A stretch of DNA of 64,000 nucleotides from Haematococcus lacustris (taxonomy: Eukaryota; Chlorophyta; Chlorophyceae; Chlamydomonadales; Haematococcaceae): positions 6,964,812-7,028,811 of the forward strand of contig JASKMD010000011.1 of assembly GCA_030144725.1 (NCBI GenBank), read 5' to 3'. The notes beneath the pieces were generated by a model. The model searched no databases and had not been told where the DNA came from. It worked only from the letters and a program-made list of their open reading frames with translations. Numbering within the stretch: position 1 is the stretch's first letter; the number at the start of each line of letters is the position of its first letter. This document shows, piece by piece, positions 25,401 to 36,814 of this stretch. The position numbers were made by a program, and so were the translations under genes.

Positions 25401-28400
25401 CGACTTTGAGCTGAACTCACCCAGTGTGCTGCCTCGCTCTCGCATGTCCCCTGCAGCTGCTGCCTGCCCTAGTCTATATGCTGAGCACTGCAGCTGCACT
25501 ACTCCATACCTTGGTCCTCATGGGCGCTGCTGGGCATTGCAGCTGCACTATACCCTACCCTGGCTCTGCCTGACTAGCCTGACCAGCCTGACCTGCCTGA
25601 CCCGCCTGACTTACCTGGCTCCTTAGATTGCCAGTGCTCCTGCTGCTGACTCTTTCCCTGCTGTTAGTGGCTTACCTGCAGATTGAGGCCTTCTGCGCTG
25701 ACGCCTCCTCTGATGCCAGCCTGAACTTAGGCGGCAGCATGATGCACGTCAAGGCTGCGTTTGACCTGTTCAAGCAGCTGGTGCAGAGGGGAGGCTTGGT
25801 GGGCCCCAATGGAGCTGTCCGCATGCTGACTGGGCCAGGCAGTGGTGGGGAGCAAAACCAAGGTGGGCGAGAGAGCGCCCGCAAGGGTAGGGGCGGGTAC
25901 CTGTTACCCTGGTCTATAAGGCACTGGATGTGCAACCTTGACATTTCTCAAGCACCTACTCCGACGCAACCCAATGCAAGCAGCGGCAGCAGCAGCAGTC
26001 AAGGTGGTGGGAATGGAAGCAAAGCACTGCACTGCAAAGCACCGCTGCTGCCCATTCCCTGCACCATCTCCTGCCGCTCCTATGGCGGGTAGAGGTGCGG
26101 TAAGGGTAGGGGCGGGTCCCTGCTTCATGGGTTTGTAGTGTACCGGGTGTCAAGCCCGATCATCTTACAAGCACCTCTTCAGCTGCTACACTCCCTCACC
26201 CAAGCTCCGTGGGCGGGTGGGCTGCGTTGTGATGGTGATTGGTAGTGATTGGTAGTGATAGGGCTGGATGCTCTATGGCAGGCCACCATGCAGCCAGTTA
26301 CCATGCAGCTACCATGCAGCCAGTTACCATGCAGTTACCATGCAGGCAGATACCATGCAGCCAGCTTTACACAGAGCACTTCTACAGTCCCCCGCGAGCG
26401 CTCGCAAGGGGAGGGGCTGGTGCACCCCATTGCCCATGCCCTGCACTATCCCCTGTTGATCCGCGGGCAGCTTGCCAGGGAGGCAGGAGGGCAGAGCATG
26501 GAACAGGACACTGGGCTGAGTTCGTGGTGGTATCCAGTCAGGGCTCGGGCACTGATCATCTCAGCCAGCCCAGCTGGGTACATCGGCAGCGCCATCACCT
26601 ATGGGGGTCATCACAATAGGGACAACTCGCAAATTCCTCGCCATGTGGGCCTTGTGACATTGCATGCCTGCTTTGTCATCATCATCAGTGCATCAGTGGT
26701 TCACAATGAAGCCATGCAGTGCGTGCACATCCTCTTCTGAAGCCCCAGCCGTCATCATCATCAGTGCATGGCATCCTCTGAGGGTTGCTGAGGGTTCCTC
26801 TGAGGCTTCCTCTGAGGGTTGCTGAGCGTTATTCTGAGGCTTCCTCTGAGGTTGCTGAGGGTTATTCTGAGGCTTCCTCTGAGGGTTGCTGAGGGTTCCT
26901 CTGAGGCTTCCTCTGAGCATCCTTTGAGCCAAGGTTCCATGGGGCTACTGCCAGCATTGCTGCAGCCTATTTGTGTCACAGCAGCTCACCTTGCCCGCCA
27001 CTCCTGCCTCCCCTCCGCAGGCGGCAATGCAGCAGACCTGGCTGAGCAGGTGAAGAAGCTGAGGCTGCAGGTCACGCAGCGTGACAACGAGATCAACATC
27101 CTGGTGGGCATGCTCAAGAGGCGGGATGCCGCGGCAGCCTCAGCCGGCAACGGCCTGCCGCCCCCCGGACCAAACCTGGGGCCAGGACCTGGTCCCGGGC
27201 CACAGCTTCTCCTACCCCAGCCTGCTGCTCCACAGCAGCAGCAGCAGCGGCGGACGTCGCTCAGTGGCCAGGCCAGCCTGCGGTCCTCCTTAGACCCTGG
27301 AGCCGAGCCAGCTGGCATCAGAGCCGGGCACTTAGGTCTGTCCAGATCAGCAGGGCTGCCTGGTCCCCCTGCTCTGGCTTGGGGGGAGCCTGGTGGCGCG
27401 GGCAGACAGGGCCAGGGGCCGCAGGGCAGCGGTGCGGCGCCGGGTGCTGCTGCTGCGGCGGCAGCACTGGCCAGGGCGCAGGGAGGAGGGGGACCGGGAC
27501 AGGGGTCAGCTGAGGACGATATGGCCCTGCTGCTCAATGCCAACCTCCTCGTGGACAGGACGCAAGCGTTTGAGCTGTTCCGAAAAAGCTATCGACAGAA
27601 CGAGGTGGGATGCGGAGGGATGCGGTGCAGTGGGGCGGGGCGGAGCTACTCGGGGCGGGGCCGTGCTCTGCGAGCCGTCATCAGACATCGGGCGCACACA
27701 CTGTGCTGTGAGGTGCCAGCGGCGCTGTGACATGTGCGTGCAGGTGATAGAGGAGAACACTGCGCTGTTGGAATCAAAATACCGCGCAGCCAAGGAGATG
27801 GGCGGCGTGGTGAATGCCAGCAAAGCGCGCATGAACGAGCTGAAGGCACTCATAGAGCAGCGCCGCATCCAGCGAAGCGTTGCCGCGATGCAAGGCGACG
27901 CGGACGCGGCTGCGGCTGATGATCCAGAGGAGAACAGGTGCAAGGCGCTGATTGAGAAGGTGCGCGCCGGCAGGGCTTTGTGTGACTGGACTCGTGATCG
28001 CGAGGGCGCTTTGAGGCGAGCGATGCCGTTTGTGACGATGCGCTAGTGGCTTGTTGAAGTCGGTGGCATAGGAGCAGTGTGACAGGCAGAGCTCAGAAAG
28101 GCGTCTACTGCTATGCTAGATCTTTTTGTCATCACTCTGTGCCAGCATATCACGGATGGCATTCTTGCACCTCACCTCGTTCATCCCTTCCTACTGCCTG
28201 CTGCTATGTGCTGTTCACCATGCTCACCTGTTTGGCCCTGTCCCCCAACATCTCTGTTGCACTTCCTTGCGTCATCATTGCAGGTACTGCTGCTTACCTC
28301 CTTCATACCGCCACATGTCTGCTGCCCGACCCTGATGCCTCATGTTGATGCCTGCTGCGCTTAATATGTCGATGCTATATATTGCCTGAGGTACCATTGA

Positions 28401-30505
28401 TGCCTGAGGTGACTCTGATGTTGAAATTCCATGTTCCCTGATGTCGCATCTGCTGCCTGCTCGCTCTCAACTCCTCCTCTCCCAGGAAAAGCTGGCCTAC
28501 AAGGACGGCTTTGAGAAGCTGCGCACTCTAAAGCAAGAGATCGAGCACCTGACCCTGCTGCTGAAGCAAAGCCGTACCCGGCTCTTAAAGGACTTTGAGC
28601 AATACATGGCCCTCATGGCCCGGCAGGGGGCCCAGCAAGGCAGCGCAGTGGCGGGGCAGCAAGACCCTGAAGACCCCGGGTTCAAATCCCCAATCCCGCC
28701 AGGGGCGTCCCAAAACCGCACCCTGCGTGACAGCAGCGACAGATGGCAGGGGCCAACAGGGGCAGGTGCAGCCAGTGCCGTGCCCACGAGACAACCAACC
28801 CACGGCCCAGGTGGAGGGAGCATGCCACTGCCACTGCAGCCAGGCCAGGGGTGGCAGGGGGGGCCTCCCCTGGGTCAGCCGGCACCACGGCAGTCAGCAG
28901 CCGGCCTGTCCAGCATGGGTAGCACAGGGGACGGGGCCCAGGGCCAGGCACCCCAGCCTCGCCTAGCCTGGGGCGCCCCCGCACCTGATGTGGGCCCCTC
29001 CCCCCAGCCTGCACCCTCGCTTTCAATGCGGACCTCAGGCCCTGCGCTGCAAGGTGGGGTTCCAGCAAGGGCGGCAAGGCAGCGCCTCCAGTGAGGGCTG
29101 TGCACCACCTAGCCTCTGTGGGGTCCTTGTGTGGACCTGTGATTGTCACCCATTGGGGCAGCAGCAGCAGCAGCAGCGGCAGCGGCAGGGCATGACGTAT
29201 GACTTGTTGGTAGCACGCCCTGCCTACTGCCCTTGGCTACTAACTCTAACCCTGCCCTGACCCTAACCATGCCATGTCGAGGCAAACCCACCTTCCAATA
29301 CCCATGTCATGGACAGCTGTGCTGGGCTGCCACCTGCCTAGCGAGCTCCAGCCCATCAACCACTGACCGGCTGGCCCGCTTGCTCTGGCACCGTCGCAGC
29401 CGTCACGCGCCACTCTCCTGGCGCTGCTGCTGCTGCTGCTGGACTCATTCACGTCATTCACGCTGCTGACCCACTCACGTCACACCGTTGACATCACACA
29501 CCATTCCCCCGTGCAACCATACGCCGTGTGAGTTGCCCCTACTGTACTGCATATGCCTGTACTGTACTGCATATACTTAACCAAGTGACAGCACAGTGTG
29601 CGGCTCGCTTGGCAGGAGGTCGCCCTGCACTGCTACCCAGTGAGTTAGGGTTCAGGGTTTAGGGTTCAGGGTGCCTAACCCTACTCCCTGGGCCTCACCC
29701 TCCACTGCTTGCAGGGCCCAGCAGCGGGCTACCTAGTGCACCGCCCGGCCCCAGCTTGCAACGCCAGGGCAGCAGGGAACCCGCTGTGGCGCTACGCTCC
29801 TCGGGCGCTACCCCCTTGCCTGATTACATGACAGGTGAGGTGGCAGCCTGCTGGCCCTCCCCCAGAGCATGGCTTGGGCCCGGGCTGCAGCCCTGGCCTT
29901 AGCCCTGGCCTTAGCCCTGGCCTTAGCCCTGGCCTTAGCCCTGGCCTTAGCCCTGGCCTTAGCCCTGGCCTTAGCCCTGGCACCTAGGTTCTCATCATCA
30001 GCTTCATTATCACCATTATCACCATCATCATCGTCATCAGCACCATCATCATACCTTATCACACCCTGCCAGCCAGTGGCTTTCCTCAGCTTGTGCCCAG
30101 CAGCAGTATGCTGGATGCTGATTGCATGACACGCAATATGAACAGACATGGGCATCGTTGCTGCAGGTTGTACACTGACTCGCTACAGTGTCTCAGTGAA
30201 TTGCTGTGTGCTGCTTGCATTGATTCTTGTCCTGGAGGAGGCTATGGGTGTCAGGGTGGGAGGTGGGAGGCAGCAGGTGCGATACCTGATGTGGAGCAGT
30301 CCCAGGCGCTTGTATCAGCATCAGCCAGTAGTCCAGCCTCAGCCGCCAGCCTGGTGCCTTGCCTTGCCTGGCAGGGGTGGACCCTCGCGTATTGGAGCAG
30401 GCACGCCCCTACCTGACCGGCAACCCTGATGCTGACCAGGACATCGTACGCTTCTATGTTGCCAAGCAGCAGCTGCTGGCCAAGCTGCAGGCCGGCGCGG
30501 GTTGA
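19420..30505 (+). CDS. KIF6: KIF6-type kinesin (kinesin-9 family)
   Basis: Plus-end motor ATPase of the kinesin-9/KIF6 group, which is associated with motile cilia. Sixteen exons join in phase to 1,042 residues: 19420-19755, 19850-19904, 20348-20496, 21462-21554, 22026-22115, 22907-23008, 23646-23786, 24227-24402, 24598-24709, 25089-25163, 25682-25862, 27021-27604, 27744-27959, 28486-29053, 29715-29834, 30375-30505. The motor domain is at the N terminus: P-loop GQTGSGKT (137-144), switch I SSRSH (260-264), switch II DLAGSE (290-295), then [37 protein letters not shown] and LFLGDTNR are KIF6-like rather than KIF9-like. The KIF6 tail follows: [16 protein letters not shown], a coiled coil ([32 protein letters not shown]) and the C-terminal [18 protein letters not shown] Gly/Pro/Ala-rich insert near residues 530-680 and a Pro/Gly-rich region near 810-930 are algal embellishments. 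The head-to-head EF-hand gene may share its promoter. Confidence 0.95.
22484..22762. repeat. AT-rich insertion in kinesin intron 5, candidate short mobile element
   Basis: A 280-base island of clearly lower GC interrupts the intron. It starts with a T run next to CGCGCTATATATAGCG and ends with GCGCTATATATTTCG and an A run. Variants of CGCTATGAAA recur at least four times inside. GGTAGAC lies just outside both edges (about 22472 and 22757), like a target-site duplication. Confidence 0.5.
23470..23645. repeat. GGT/GTG/GAT-rich tract before kinesin exon 7
   Basis: Runs of GGTGGTGGTG, GATGGTGATG and similar triplets fill the last 170 bases of intron 6, right up to the acceptor at 23645. The acceptor therefore lacks a normal pyrimidine tract. 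Confidence 0.7.
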
Positions 30506-30685
30506 GCGTGGGCGCATGCATAAATGATGTGTGCGTGTTACAGCTGCAGCATGCAACAAAAACACGCCCTTGCAAGCAGCAGAGACGCATGCACTGTGTG
30601 GAGGTGTTGTGGGGGTTGGGCGCAGCTCAAGCCACAGCATGCTGGGGCTGTGGGGCGAGGTGCCTCCATCCCATGTGCATGTGCT
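29890..30685 (+). repeat. Inverted duplication, copy A (contains kinesin exon 16)
   Basis: This segment, from the end of intron 15 through exon 16 and about 180 bases past the stop, reappears in reverse at 34118-34840. The two differ by scattered substitutions and small indels, and by the 12-base array present only here. Copy A is the one joined to the rest of the kinesin gene. Confidence 0.9.
29893..29982. repeat. 12-base minisatellite CCTTAGCCCTGG
   Basis: Seven to eight perfect tandem copies in the last kinesin intron. The inverted copy of this region at 34.1-34.8 kb lacks the array, so the expansion, or its loss, came after the duplication. Confidence 0.9.
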
Positions 30686-31000
30686 TGGGCAGGGTGGCAG
30701 GGATTGGATGTGAACACAGGGGTGTCACAGCTGTCATGTCACTGCTGCAGCTTGCAACGTGCAGCCCCAGCCTTTTGTAGCTGTGGGGAGTGAAACCTCC
30801 GTTCCATGCGCGTGTGCTTTAGGCAGGGTGGCACAAGACGTGTGAGATGTGAATGCAGAGCTGCAGTGGTGCTGACTCTGGCATTGTACATTCTGGCAGG
30901 AGTATGGTGGTCAGTAGCTTAGGGCACACGCTCTGTTAGGGACAGTGACTCACAGCGCTAGCTGTTGGCATCGACCGTTGTTATGGGGACTATGACACAG

Positions 31001-31266
31001 CCCCTGCGGCTTTGAGCTCAGGGCCAGGTGAGGGGGGAGGCGGCAAGCACAAGCGTCCAACACCAGCGTCACAAGGGGTGAATGGGGAGGCGAAGGAGCA
31101 GGAGGAAGAAAGGCTTCAGCCAGCTATCAAGGTCTTAAAGGCAGGGCCAGACCAAAATTTGGCACCGCCCATGCAGGCTGTTCAGATGGGCCCGGCTGCT
31201 GGCGATGCCTATGGTGGGGAGAGCGTTGCGTCAGCAGCAGTGCACAGTGCTGGGGATATGCATTAG
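31001..31266 (+). other. Possible extra terminal exon of the kinesin, or a short orphan exon
   Basis: An acceptor (ACTATGACACAG) at 31000 opens a frame of about 88 codons to TAG 31264-31266, rich in Gly, Lys, Glu and Gln (for example GGGGKHKRPTPASQGV and GEAKEQEEERLQPAIKVL). The kinesin could splice to it: a donor GTTGAG begins at 30501, inside the last codons of exon 16, and the phase matches. The transcript would then skip the stop at 30503 and gain this tail. It may instead be an untranslated or unrelated exon. Confidence 0.35.
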
Positions 31267-31479
31267 GCACACTAGCAGTAGCCTTTACAACAATGCTTTC
31301 GTAGCCTGTGTTTGTTTACAACTCGTGCTTGTTATGGGGACTAGCTAGCAGTGAGGTACTGCTCTTTCTTTACCGGGCAAACCCACGATGTCATACCAGG
31401 GTGGCTGTGTATGTCATCGTCGTAGCTGGCGACATTGGATTGAATACATTGCATACATGACCACCGTACCCACATTGTC

Positions 31480-33663
31480 ATGCCGCTACTGCAGGCATCG
31501 GTGAGGCTCACATGTTGGAACCGCGATGTGTACGAGCCCTCCGACGTGAGCCCTCGGCGCCCTCATCATCGTCCTGTGATGTTAACAATTCGCAGCTCAG
31601 CTGTCTTCCCGCCCGCAGGATACCTTTCTGCTCACTGATGCATTGGAAGCTGCTGTCCAGCAGTGGCCTGCGCTGGAACCAGGCAGTCGACCACGCATGT
31701 CAGTTCTGACTTGCCGGCATCCTGCCCTAGTCGTTTTGGTGCCTGGGAGCACACCTCGAGTCGACAGCCAGTCCTGAGCTGACAGCGTGGCCCAATGGCT
31801 GGTGAAAATGTCGCTTGCAACATGTTGTCATTGTGGCAACACCCTAAGCCAGTTGTAGCCGGTTGCCCAGCCATTACAATTCTCGCATATGGCCTCACCC
31901 ATGGCATTAATCTCATTGCTGAGTGCATGTGCAGTGTTCTAGAGCTGGGATGTGGCAGCGGCTACGTTACCTGCTCCTTAGCCCTTATGGTGCGGCAATT
32001 GGGTCTGGCGCTGTCACTGCTGGCTGTGGACCACAGCCGTGCTGCCCTGGACGCCACCCACCAAACCCTGCACAACCACCAGGTGGGCCCAGCTCTGCGG
32101 GTTGGGTACACTTCCATGTGACTGTTGACAAAGATCTAGATGAGGTCTGAGTGCTGAAGTAAGAAGGCAGTGGAGAGGGAGGGGCGTTGATACCAGCCAG
32201 GGCATGTCTGCTCTCTCAGTGGTGGGCTGGTCATCATGCTGCGTGCAGGTTCATGTGTGACCTGGCATATGTATGCGACCTGTAATGTGTGAGTGACCTG
32301 TTATGCATGTGACCTGCCATATGTGTGAGTGCTGGCATGCTGCGCATGACCCTTCTCCCCTATGCCACTCTCTAGTGTGCAGGTCCAAGGTGTGGACCTC
32401 ATCCAGGGGGACCTGCTGGGCAGCCTGCAGCACCGTTCACCAGCGTCCTTAGACATGGTGGTGGGTGGGTGGCAGGACCGTAGCAGGCACCCTACCCAGC
32501 TTTACCATGGGTGACGAACCATCCATGCATCCATCATACCCAGCATGTGCAGCCCATGTGTCATGTCAGAGGCGCTCCATGTGTGGGCATGCAGGGTGAG
32601 GTTGCACCGCATGTGAAGCTATTGTGTGCATGTGAACCACTCTTGGCTCCCACCTGCAGCACCAGGCACGCGGTGGGATGCTCACAAAGACATGAAGTGC
32701 AGCCTCGTGCATCACTTCATGTTTACCTGCATCACCTCATGCATCACGTGCCGTGCAGATGTTCCGTGTGGTGTGCTGCTGGCTACAGATCTTCAACCCT
32801 CCCTACGTGCCCACACCTGACGATGAGGTGCAGAGCAGAGGGCTGTCGTCAGCGTGGGCTGGCGGCTTCAAGGGGCGAAGGGTGATTGACCGCTTCATGC
32901 CGCAGGTAAGCTCATGCTGTGCATCGGGGTGCACCCAGGCAGGCAGATAGGCAGGCACAGGCAGGCAGCTCAGTAGGCTGCCTGCAGCTCAGTACTTGAG
33001 GTAGGCATGCATGCAGCTGAGCAGGGGGGTGTGAGGCAGCCGTTGAGTGGTGAGGGGTCATGCTAGGAGGCAAAACAGCAGGAGCACCACACAGCGTCTG
33101 TCACACTTTTGTTAACCTGGAAGACCCCCTGCTGATCACTTTATCTAGCGCTCTGGAGCTGGTGAATGTATGCATGCATGCATGGGTATAACTGCTGGCT
33201 CTTGCATGCAATTGCTGGCCTGGAGATGCTTGCAAACTCTGCAGCTGCCATGCATGCAGTTGAGCCGTGTTTTGAGGTGTGGTGGCCAGCTCTTGCTGGT
33301 CGCTGTTGCTGAAAATGACCCCCAGGGTGAGGTGCAGGTCCACTACCGCTTTGCAGCAAGCAGCATATCGGCCAAGGGCTTGAGCCCATCTCATGCATCA
33401 GGAGCATCAGCAAAAGCTGCTCGACTGTTTTCCATGAAAGCAACGACACCAGCAAACATGCCTTATGCATATGCAGATCTTATCGCCACCATGCAGGCAA
33501 CTGGGCATTACACAGGTGATCTTGCCCTGGCAATTATTATTGGCCAGCAGTGGCTTGTCGTTGCCAACCTGCTTGTTGTGTATTCATCCATGCAGGGGCA
33601 GTTGTGCGGAGCAAGCAAGCGGATGAGGAAACACTTAGCATTGTCCAGCTTACCAAGTTGTAG
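31480..33663 (+). CDS. MTQ2: MTQ2/N6AMT1-type eRF1 glutamine methyltransferase
   Basis: S-adenosylmethionine-dependent class I methyltransferase of the HemK2 group. In yeast and animals the orthologue, with the partner Trm112, methylates the GGQ glutamine of release factor eRF1 in the cytosol. Eight exons join in phase to 219 residues, close to the 214 of the human protein: 31480-31545, 31619-31698, 31935-32082, 32383-32457, 32789-32905, 33260-33326, 33477-33515, 33596-33663. Diagnostic motifs: YEPSDDTFLLTDALE near the N terminus; VLELGCGSG (50-58), the cofactor loop; the catalytic NPPY (126-129) in IFNPPYVPTPDDEV; AWAGGFKGRRVIDRFMPQ; and the C-terminal RSKQADEETLSIVQLTKL. The start MPLLQASVRL is in frame and leaves no room for a targeting peptide. 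It is followed tail-to-tail by the S16 gene. Confidence 0.95.
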
Positions 33664-33808
33664 TGATGGGATGTGAATATTCAGCCTGCAGACCCTACAT
33701 TGCAGTCAGGCACACTCCACAGTTGTGCTTGCATGGAGTCTGGCGTACTAAATCAGTACTCCCACTCCCATTATAGTCGCTCTTAAACAAAATATAACGG
33801 CCGACGGC

Positions 33809-34065
33809 TCAAGCGGTATAAGCCATCATCATAGAGACCATGCGCTCAAACCATTGTGGCTGATACCGGCCGATACCGGCCGAGACTGGCACCAGGGTTT
33901 CACAGAATGCTTTACTGAGCCAGCCGTAATTAGCTAGGTATTTGTCTTCAGGCGGCTGCCACGGCCATGGTTCACTGAGATCTGAGATGGCCCATCTCAT
34001 TACAGGGATACGGCGGTATACACGAAAAAGACCGAAAAGCGATGGTATTTTACTAAGATGTTTTG
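33809..34065 (-). pseudogene. C-terminal coding fragment of unknown origin
   Basis: About 80 codons on the minus strand end at TGA 33809 and look like true protein, including FGLFRVYRRIPVMRWAISDL, PEDKYLANYGWLSKAFCETL and WFERMVSMMMAYTA. Codon use is more AT-rich than in the neighbouring genes. The frame runs upstream straight into the inverted kinesin copy, where no matching exon exists. It is therefore probably a gene or element fragment stranded at the duplication breakpoint. No family recognised. Confidence 0.35.
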
Positions 34066-34117
34066 AGAGTGTGCTCGTCTCATGTTTACACGCGGAATGG
34101 AGGCTCCTCGCCTCCAT

Positions 34118-34840
34118 GTTTGCACATGATATGGAGGCTCCTCGCCCCACAGCCCCAGCATGCTGTGGCTTGACCTGCGCCAACCCCCCACACAGTGCAT
34201 CTCCACACAGTGCATGCGCCTCTGCTGCTTGCAAGGGCATGTTTTGGTTGCATGCTGCAGCTGTGACATGCACAATTAATTTATGCATGCGCCCGCGCTC
34301 AACCCGCGCCGGCCTGCAGCTTGGCCAGTAGCTGCTGCTTGGCAACATAGAAGCGTACGATGTCCTGGTCAGCATCAGGGTTGCCGGTCAGGTAGGGGCG
34401 TGCCTGCTCCAATATGCGAGGGTCCACCCCTGCCAGGCAAGGCAAGGCACCAGGCTGGCGGCTGAGGCTGGACTACTGGCTGATGCTGATACAAGCGCCT
34501 GGGACTGCTCCACATCAGGCAGCCTGGGTATCGCACCTGCTGCCTCCCACCTCCCACCCTGACACCCATAGCCTCCTCCAGGACAAGAATCAATGCAAGC
34601 AGCACACAGCAATTCACTGAGCCACTGTAGCGAGTCAGTGTACAACCTGCAGCAACGCTGGCCATGTCTGTTCATATTGCGTGTCATGCAATCAGCATCC
34701 AGCATACTGCTGCTGGGCACAAGCTGAGGAAAGCCACTGGCTGGCAGGGTGTGATAAGGTATGATGATGGTGCTGCTGCTGATGATGACGGTGATAATGA
34801 AGCTGATGATGAGAACCTAGGTGACATGGCTGCAGCCAGG
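34118..34840 (-). repeat. Inverted duplication, copy B (extra copy of kinesin exon 16)
   Basis: On the minus strand this segment repeats kinesin intron 15 sequence, the acceptor, all of exon 16 (34331 to about 34202 region through its TGA) and the sequence beyond it. The exon copy keeps its acceptor, reading frame and stop, with only a few substitutions (for example GTATTG to ATATTG and CTGCTG to CTACTG). It lacks upstream kinesin exons, so it is a stranded exon, not a gene. It sits between the convergent MTQ2 and S16 genes. Confidence 0.85.
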
Positions 34841-34946
34841 GCTGCAGCCCGGCAAACACCCTGCTTTAAACCAGTTAGCTCACATTGGACCTTGGTTATT
34901 AACATACAGCACAAGCCTTCAACACGACGATAAGGGCCTGATGGGG

Positions 34947-34951
34947 TTACA
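34947..34951 (-). terminator. TGTAA poly(A) signal of the S16 gene
   Basis: TGTAA on the minus strand 60 bases past the S16 stop codon. Confidence 0.5.
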
Positions 34952-35010
34952 ATGGCATCCTATGCTATGTGGGGAGCTTGCATGTCCCGTACCTTCAACC
35001 GTGGAGGAGC

Positions 35011-35467
35011 TCACTGCGCGGCCTTCTTGGGGAGCACGACCTTTGGCTTCTCAGGTTCAATAATGTAGGCGCGCTTAAGCAAGTCGCCTGCTGTGTCTGA
35101 CGGTAGGGCGCCCACTGCCAGCCATTTCTTGATTGATGGCGCGTCAAGGTTTGCCTCCTTCTTTAAAGGATCATACCACCTGTACCAGACACAGACAGGC
35201 GGCAGTCCTGGCCTCCTATCCTACGCCATTCGCAGCTCGAAAGCGTCCCACGCACCCAAGGAACTGCAGCGGCTTGCCCTCACGGCGTGCCTTGCTGTCG
35301 ATGGCAACCAAGCGGTAGAATGGCAGCTTCTTGCGCCCGTATCGCTGGAAGCGGATAGCTACACGATTCTCAATCACGGGGACAGCTACGCGGACAGGCC
35401 GAGTCGCCACCACAGCACTTCTGGAGCTCTGGAAAGGCTTCACACAGCCTACGAAGGAGCTCTGCAT
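35011..35467 (-). CDS. PRPS16: Organellar ribosomal protein bS16, nuclear-encoded (probably plastid)
   Basis: Small-subunit ribosomal protein S16, which helps assemble the 30S body. Two exons, 35256-35467 and 35011-35179, join in phase 2 to 126 residues. The mature domain starts near residue 34 with [20 protein letters not shown] and continues [20 protein letters not shown], then [20 protein letters not shown]; all are S16 hallmarks. The first 30 or so residues are Ser/Arg/Val-rich with no acidic residue, as in an organellar transit peptide. The RREGKPL stretch is closer to plastid and cyanobacterial S16 than to mitochondrial forms, so a plastid destination is likelier. The Lys/Pro tail ([15 protein letters not shown]) is an extension beyond the bacterial length. 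Confidence 0.93.
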
Positions 35468-35599
35468 TTTGGCTAAAGACTTAGGCTAACGACCAGTTGC
35501 ACGCGGGAGGCAATGCATAAAGTGCATCATGGGTCTGTACAAAGTTGTCAAATCTGAAATTGTATGCTGAGTCAGGTAGGGACCCGTTCCTGAACTTCT

Positions 35600-36508
35600 T
35601 CACTCGTCGTCGTCACTCATCAAGCCGTAGAAGCCGTTGGTGTCGATGAAGATGTGCCGAGCCTGGCACTTGCTGGTGGGGGTGAGGGCATAGGGAGTAA
35701 GGGGGGCGGGGGGGCCTTGTCAAAAGGTTGGTGAGCTCAGACTGCTGCCAGGGCACCATATCCAGCTGCCAGGCTGCCATGGCTGCCTCCATCTCTCTGG
35801 TGGCACCGCATGGCGCAGCAGCCGGCCCCGGTTTGCTGGATTCTCCACCCAGTCGTGATCCACCTTCTCCCCCTCCCTCAGCTCAAGCAGGCCCCGCTGC
35901 AAAGCCACCTCAGCCTGCATGGCTGCAGTCACCACCACCCCACCCTCCCCCACCAGCCAGGTGACCTCCAAGCCGCACACCATGCGGCGCACATAGGTGC
36001 ACCGCCGCTTGGACCAGACTGGCAGGTGCCCACCAACCAGCACCCTCACCCCAAATCTGCGCTGGTGCTCGTTGGTGCCCAGCAGGACCTTGGCCCCGGC
36101 CAGGGACACTGACTTCTTGAGCCTGCCAGCGAAGAGCAGCGTGACGATGTTGCCGAAAGCGGTCTGCAGCTGCTGGCCGACGTGGTCCACCATGTTGGCG
36201 TCAGACAGGTAGATTTCTTCGAGGCGGGCGCGAAGGTCGGGGTGCGCGGCCAGTACGGCAGCGACTGCTGCACTCGTCCGAGTGTACTCCGGGCAGGCCG
36301 CGGCACAGCTGTCGGAACTAATTCGCGCAGTTCAGGTCCGGGATGTCTGCTGCGGAGACTGCGTGTCTGTGTATGTCAGTGGCTGGCCTTGCGCGTCAAG
36401 CTGGTCGGCTACATGAATGGTAAACAAGCCGCGCACGAGGAAGCCCAACAGCAGGCTGTCAATCAACCCCCGCTCGCTGATGGCCTTCACTCGTGGCCGC
36501 ACAGCATG
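35600..36508 (-). pseudogene. 3' part of a broken gene, cut by a transposon
   Basis: Minus-strand coding frame running away from the transposon edge at 36508. It begins RPRVKAISERGLIDSLLLGF and FTIHVADQLDAQGQPLTYTD, meets an in-frame TGA at 36332-36334, and continues in the same frame with AHPDLRARLEEIYLSDAN and LQTAFGNIVTLLFAGRLKK. A separate last exon (35600 to about 35669) encodes ARHIFIDTNGFYGLMSDDDE with a stop at 35600-35602. The stop codon and the insertion suggest it is dead; alternatively the TGA lies in a tiny intron I cannot define. The family is not recognised. The style (long Leu-rich helices, no clear domain) resembles algal element-encoded ORFs. Confidence 0.5.
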
Positions 36509-36814
36509 CAATCAGGTCTCCCATGAGGACCTCCCCCTGTGGGGGGGAGGTCGCTCCCCCTCATAGGGGGACCTTCCAACCGCCCAACCGCATCCCGCCC
36601 GCTGTACTGCGCCACCTTCCTGGGCACCTGTGCGCACCTGTGCGCTCGCACCGCACGCGTGCTAGGACTGATTGCACTGCTATTGCTAGGTTGTGCAGCG
36701 TGGGCCGCAGCGCTGGCAGCATCAATTGCCACCACGCTAGATGCGACAAGCCCAGCCACAGCAGAAACCTCAGCAGGAACAGCAGCTGGCGAGCAGCCCG
36801 TAACCGCAGACGGA
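36509..36814 (+). repeat. Left terminal inverted repeat of the transposon
   Basis: 306 bases, matching the reverse complement of 41454-41759 base for base apart from a few substitutions. Similarity stops abruptly at both edges. Confidence 0.88.

Noticed and set aside
28674..28705. tRNA-like GGGTTCAAATCCC in the kinesin tail exon
   Set aside because: No acceptor stem or anticodon arm can be built around it, and it lies in a continuous coding exon.
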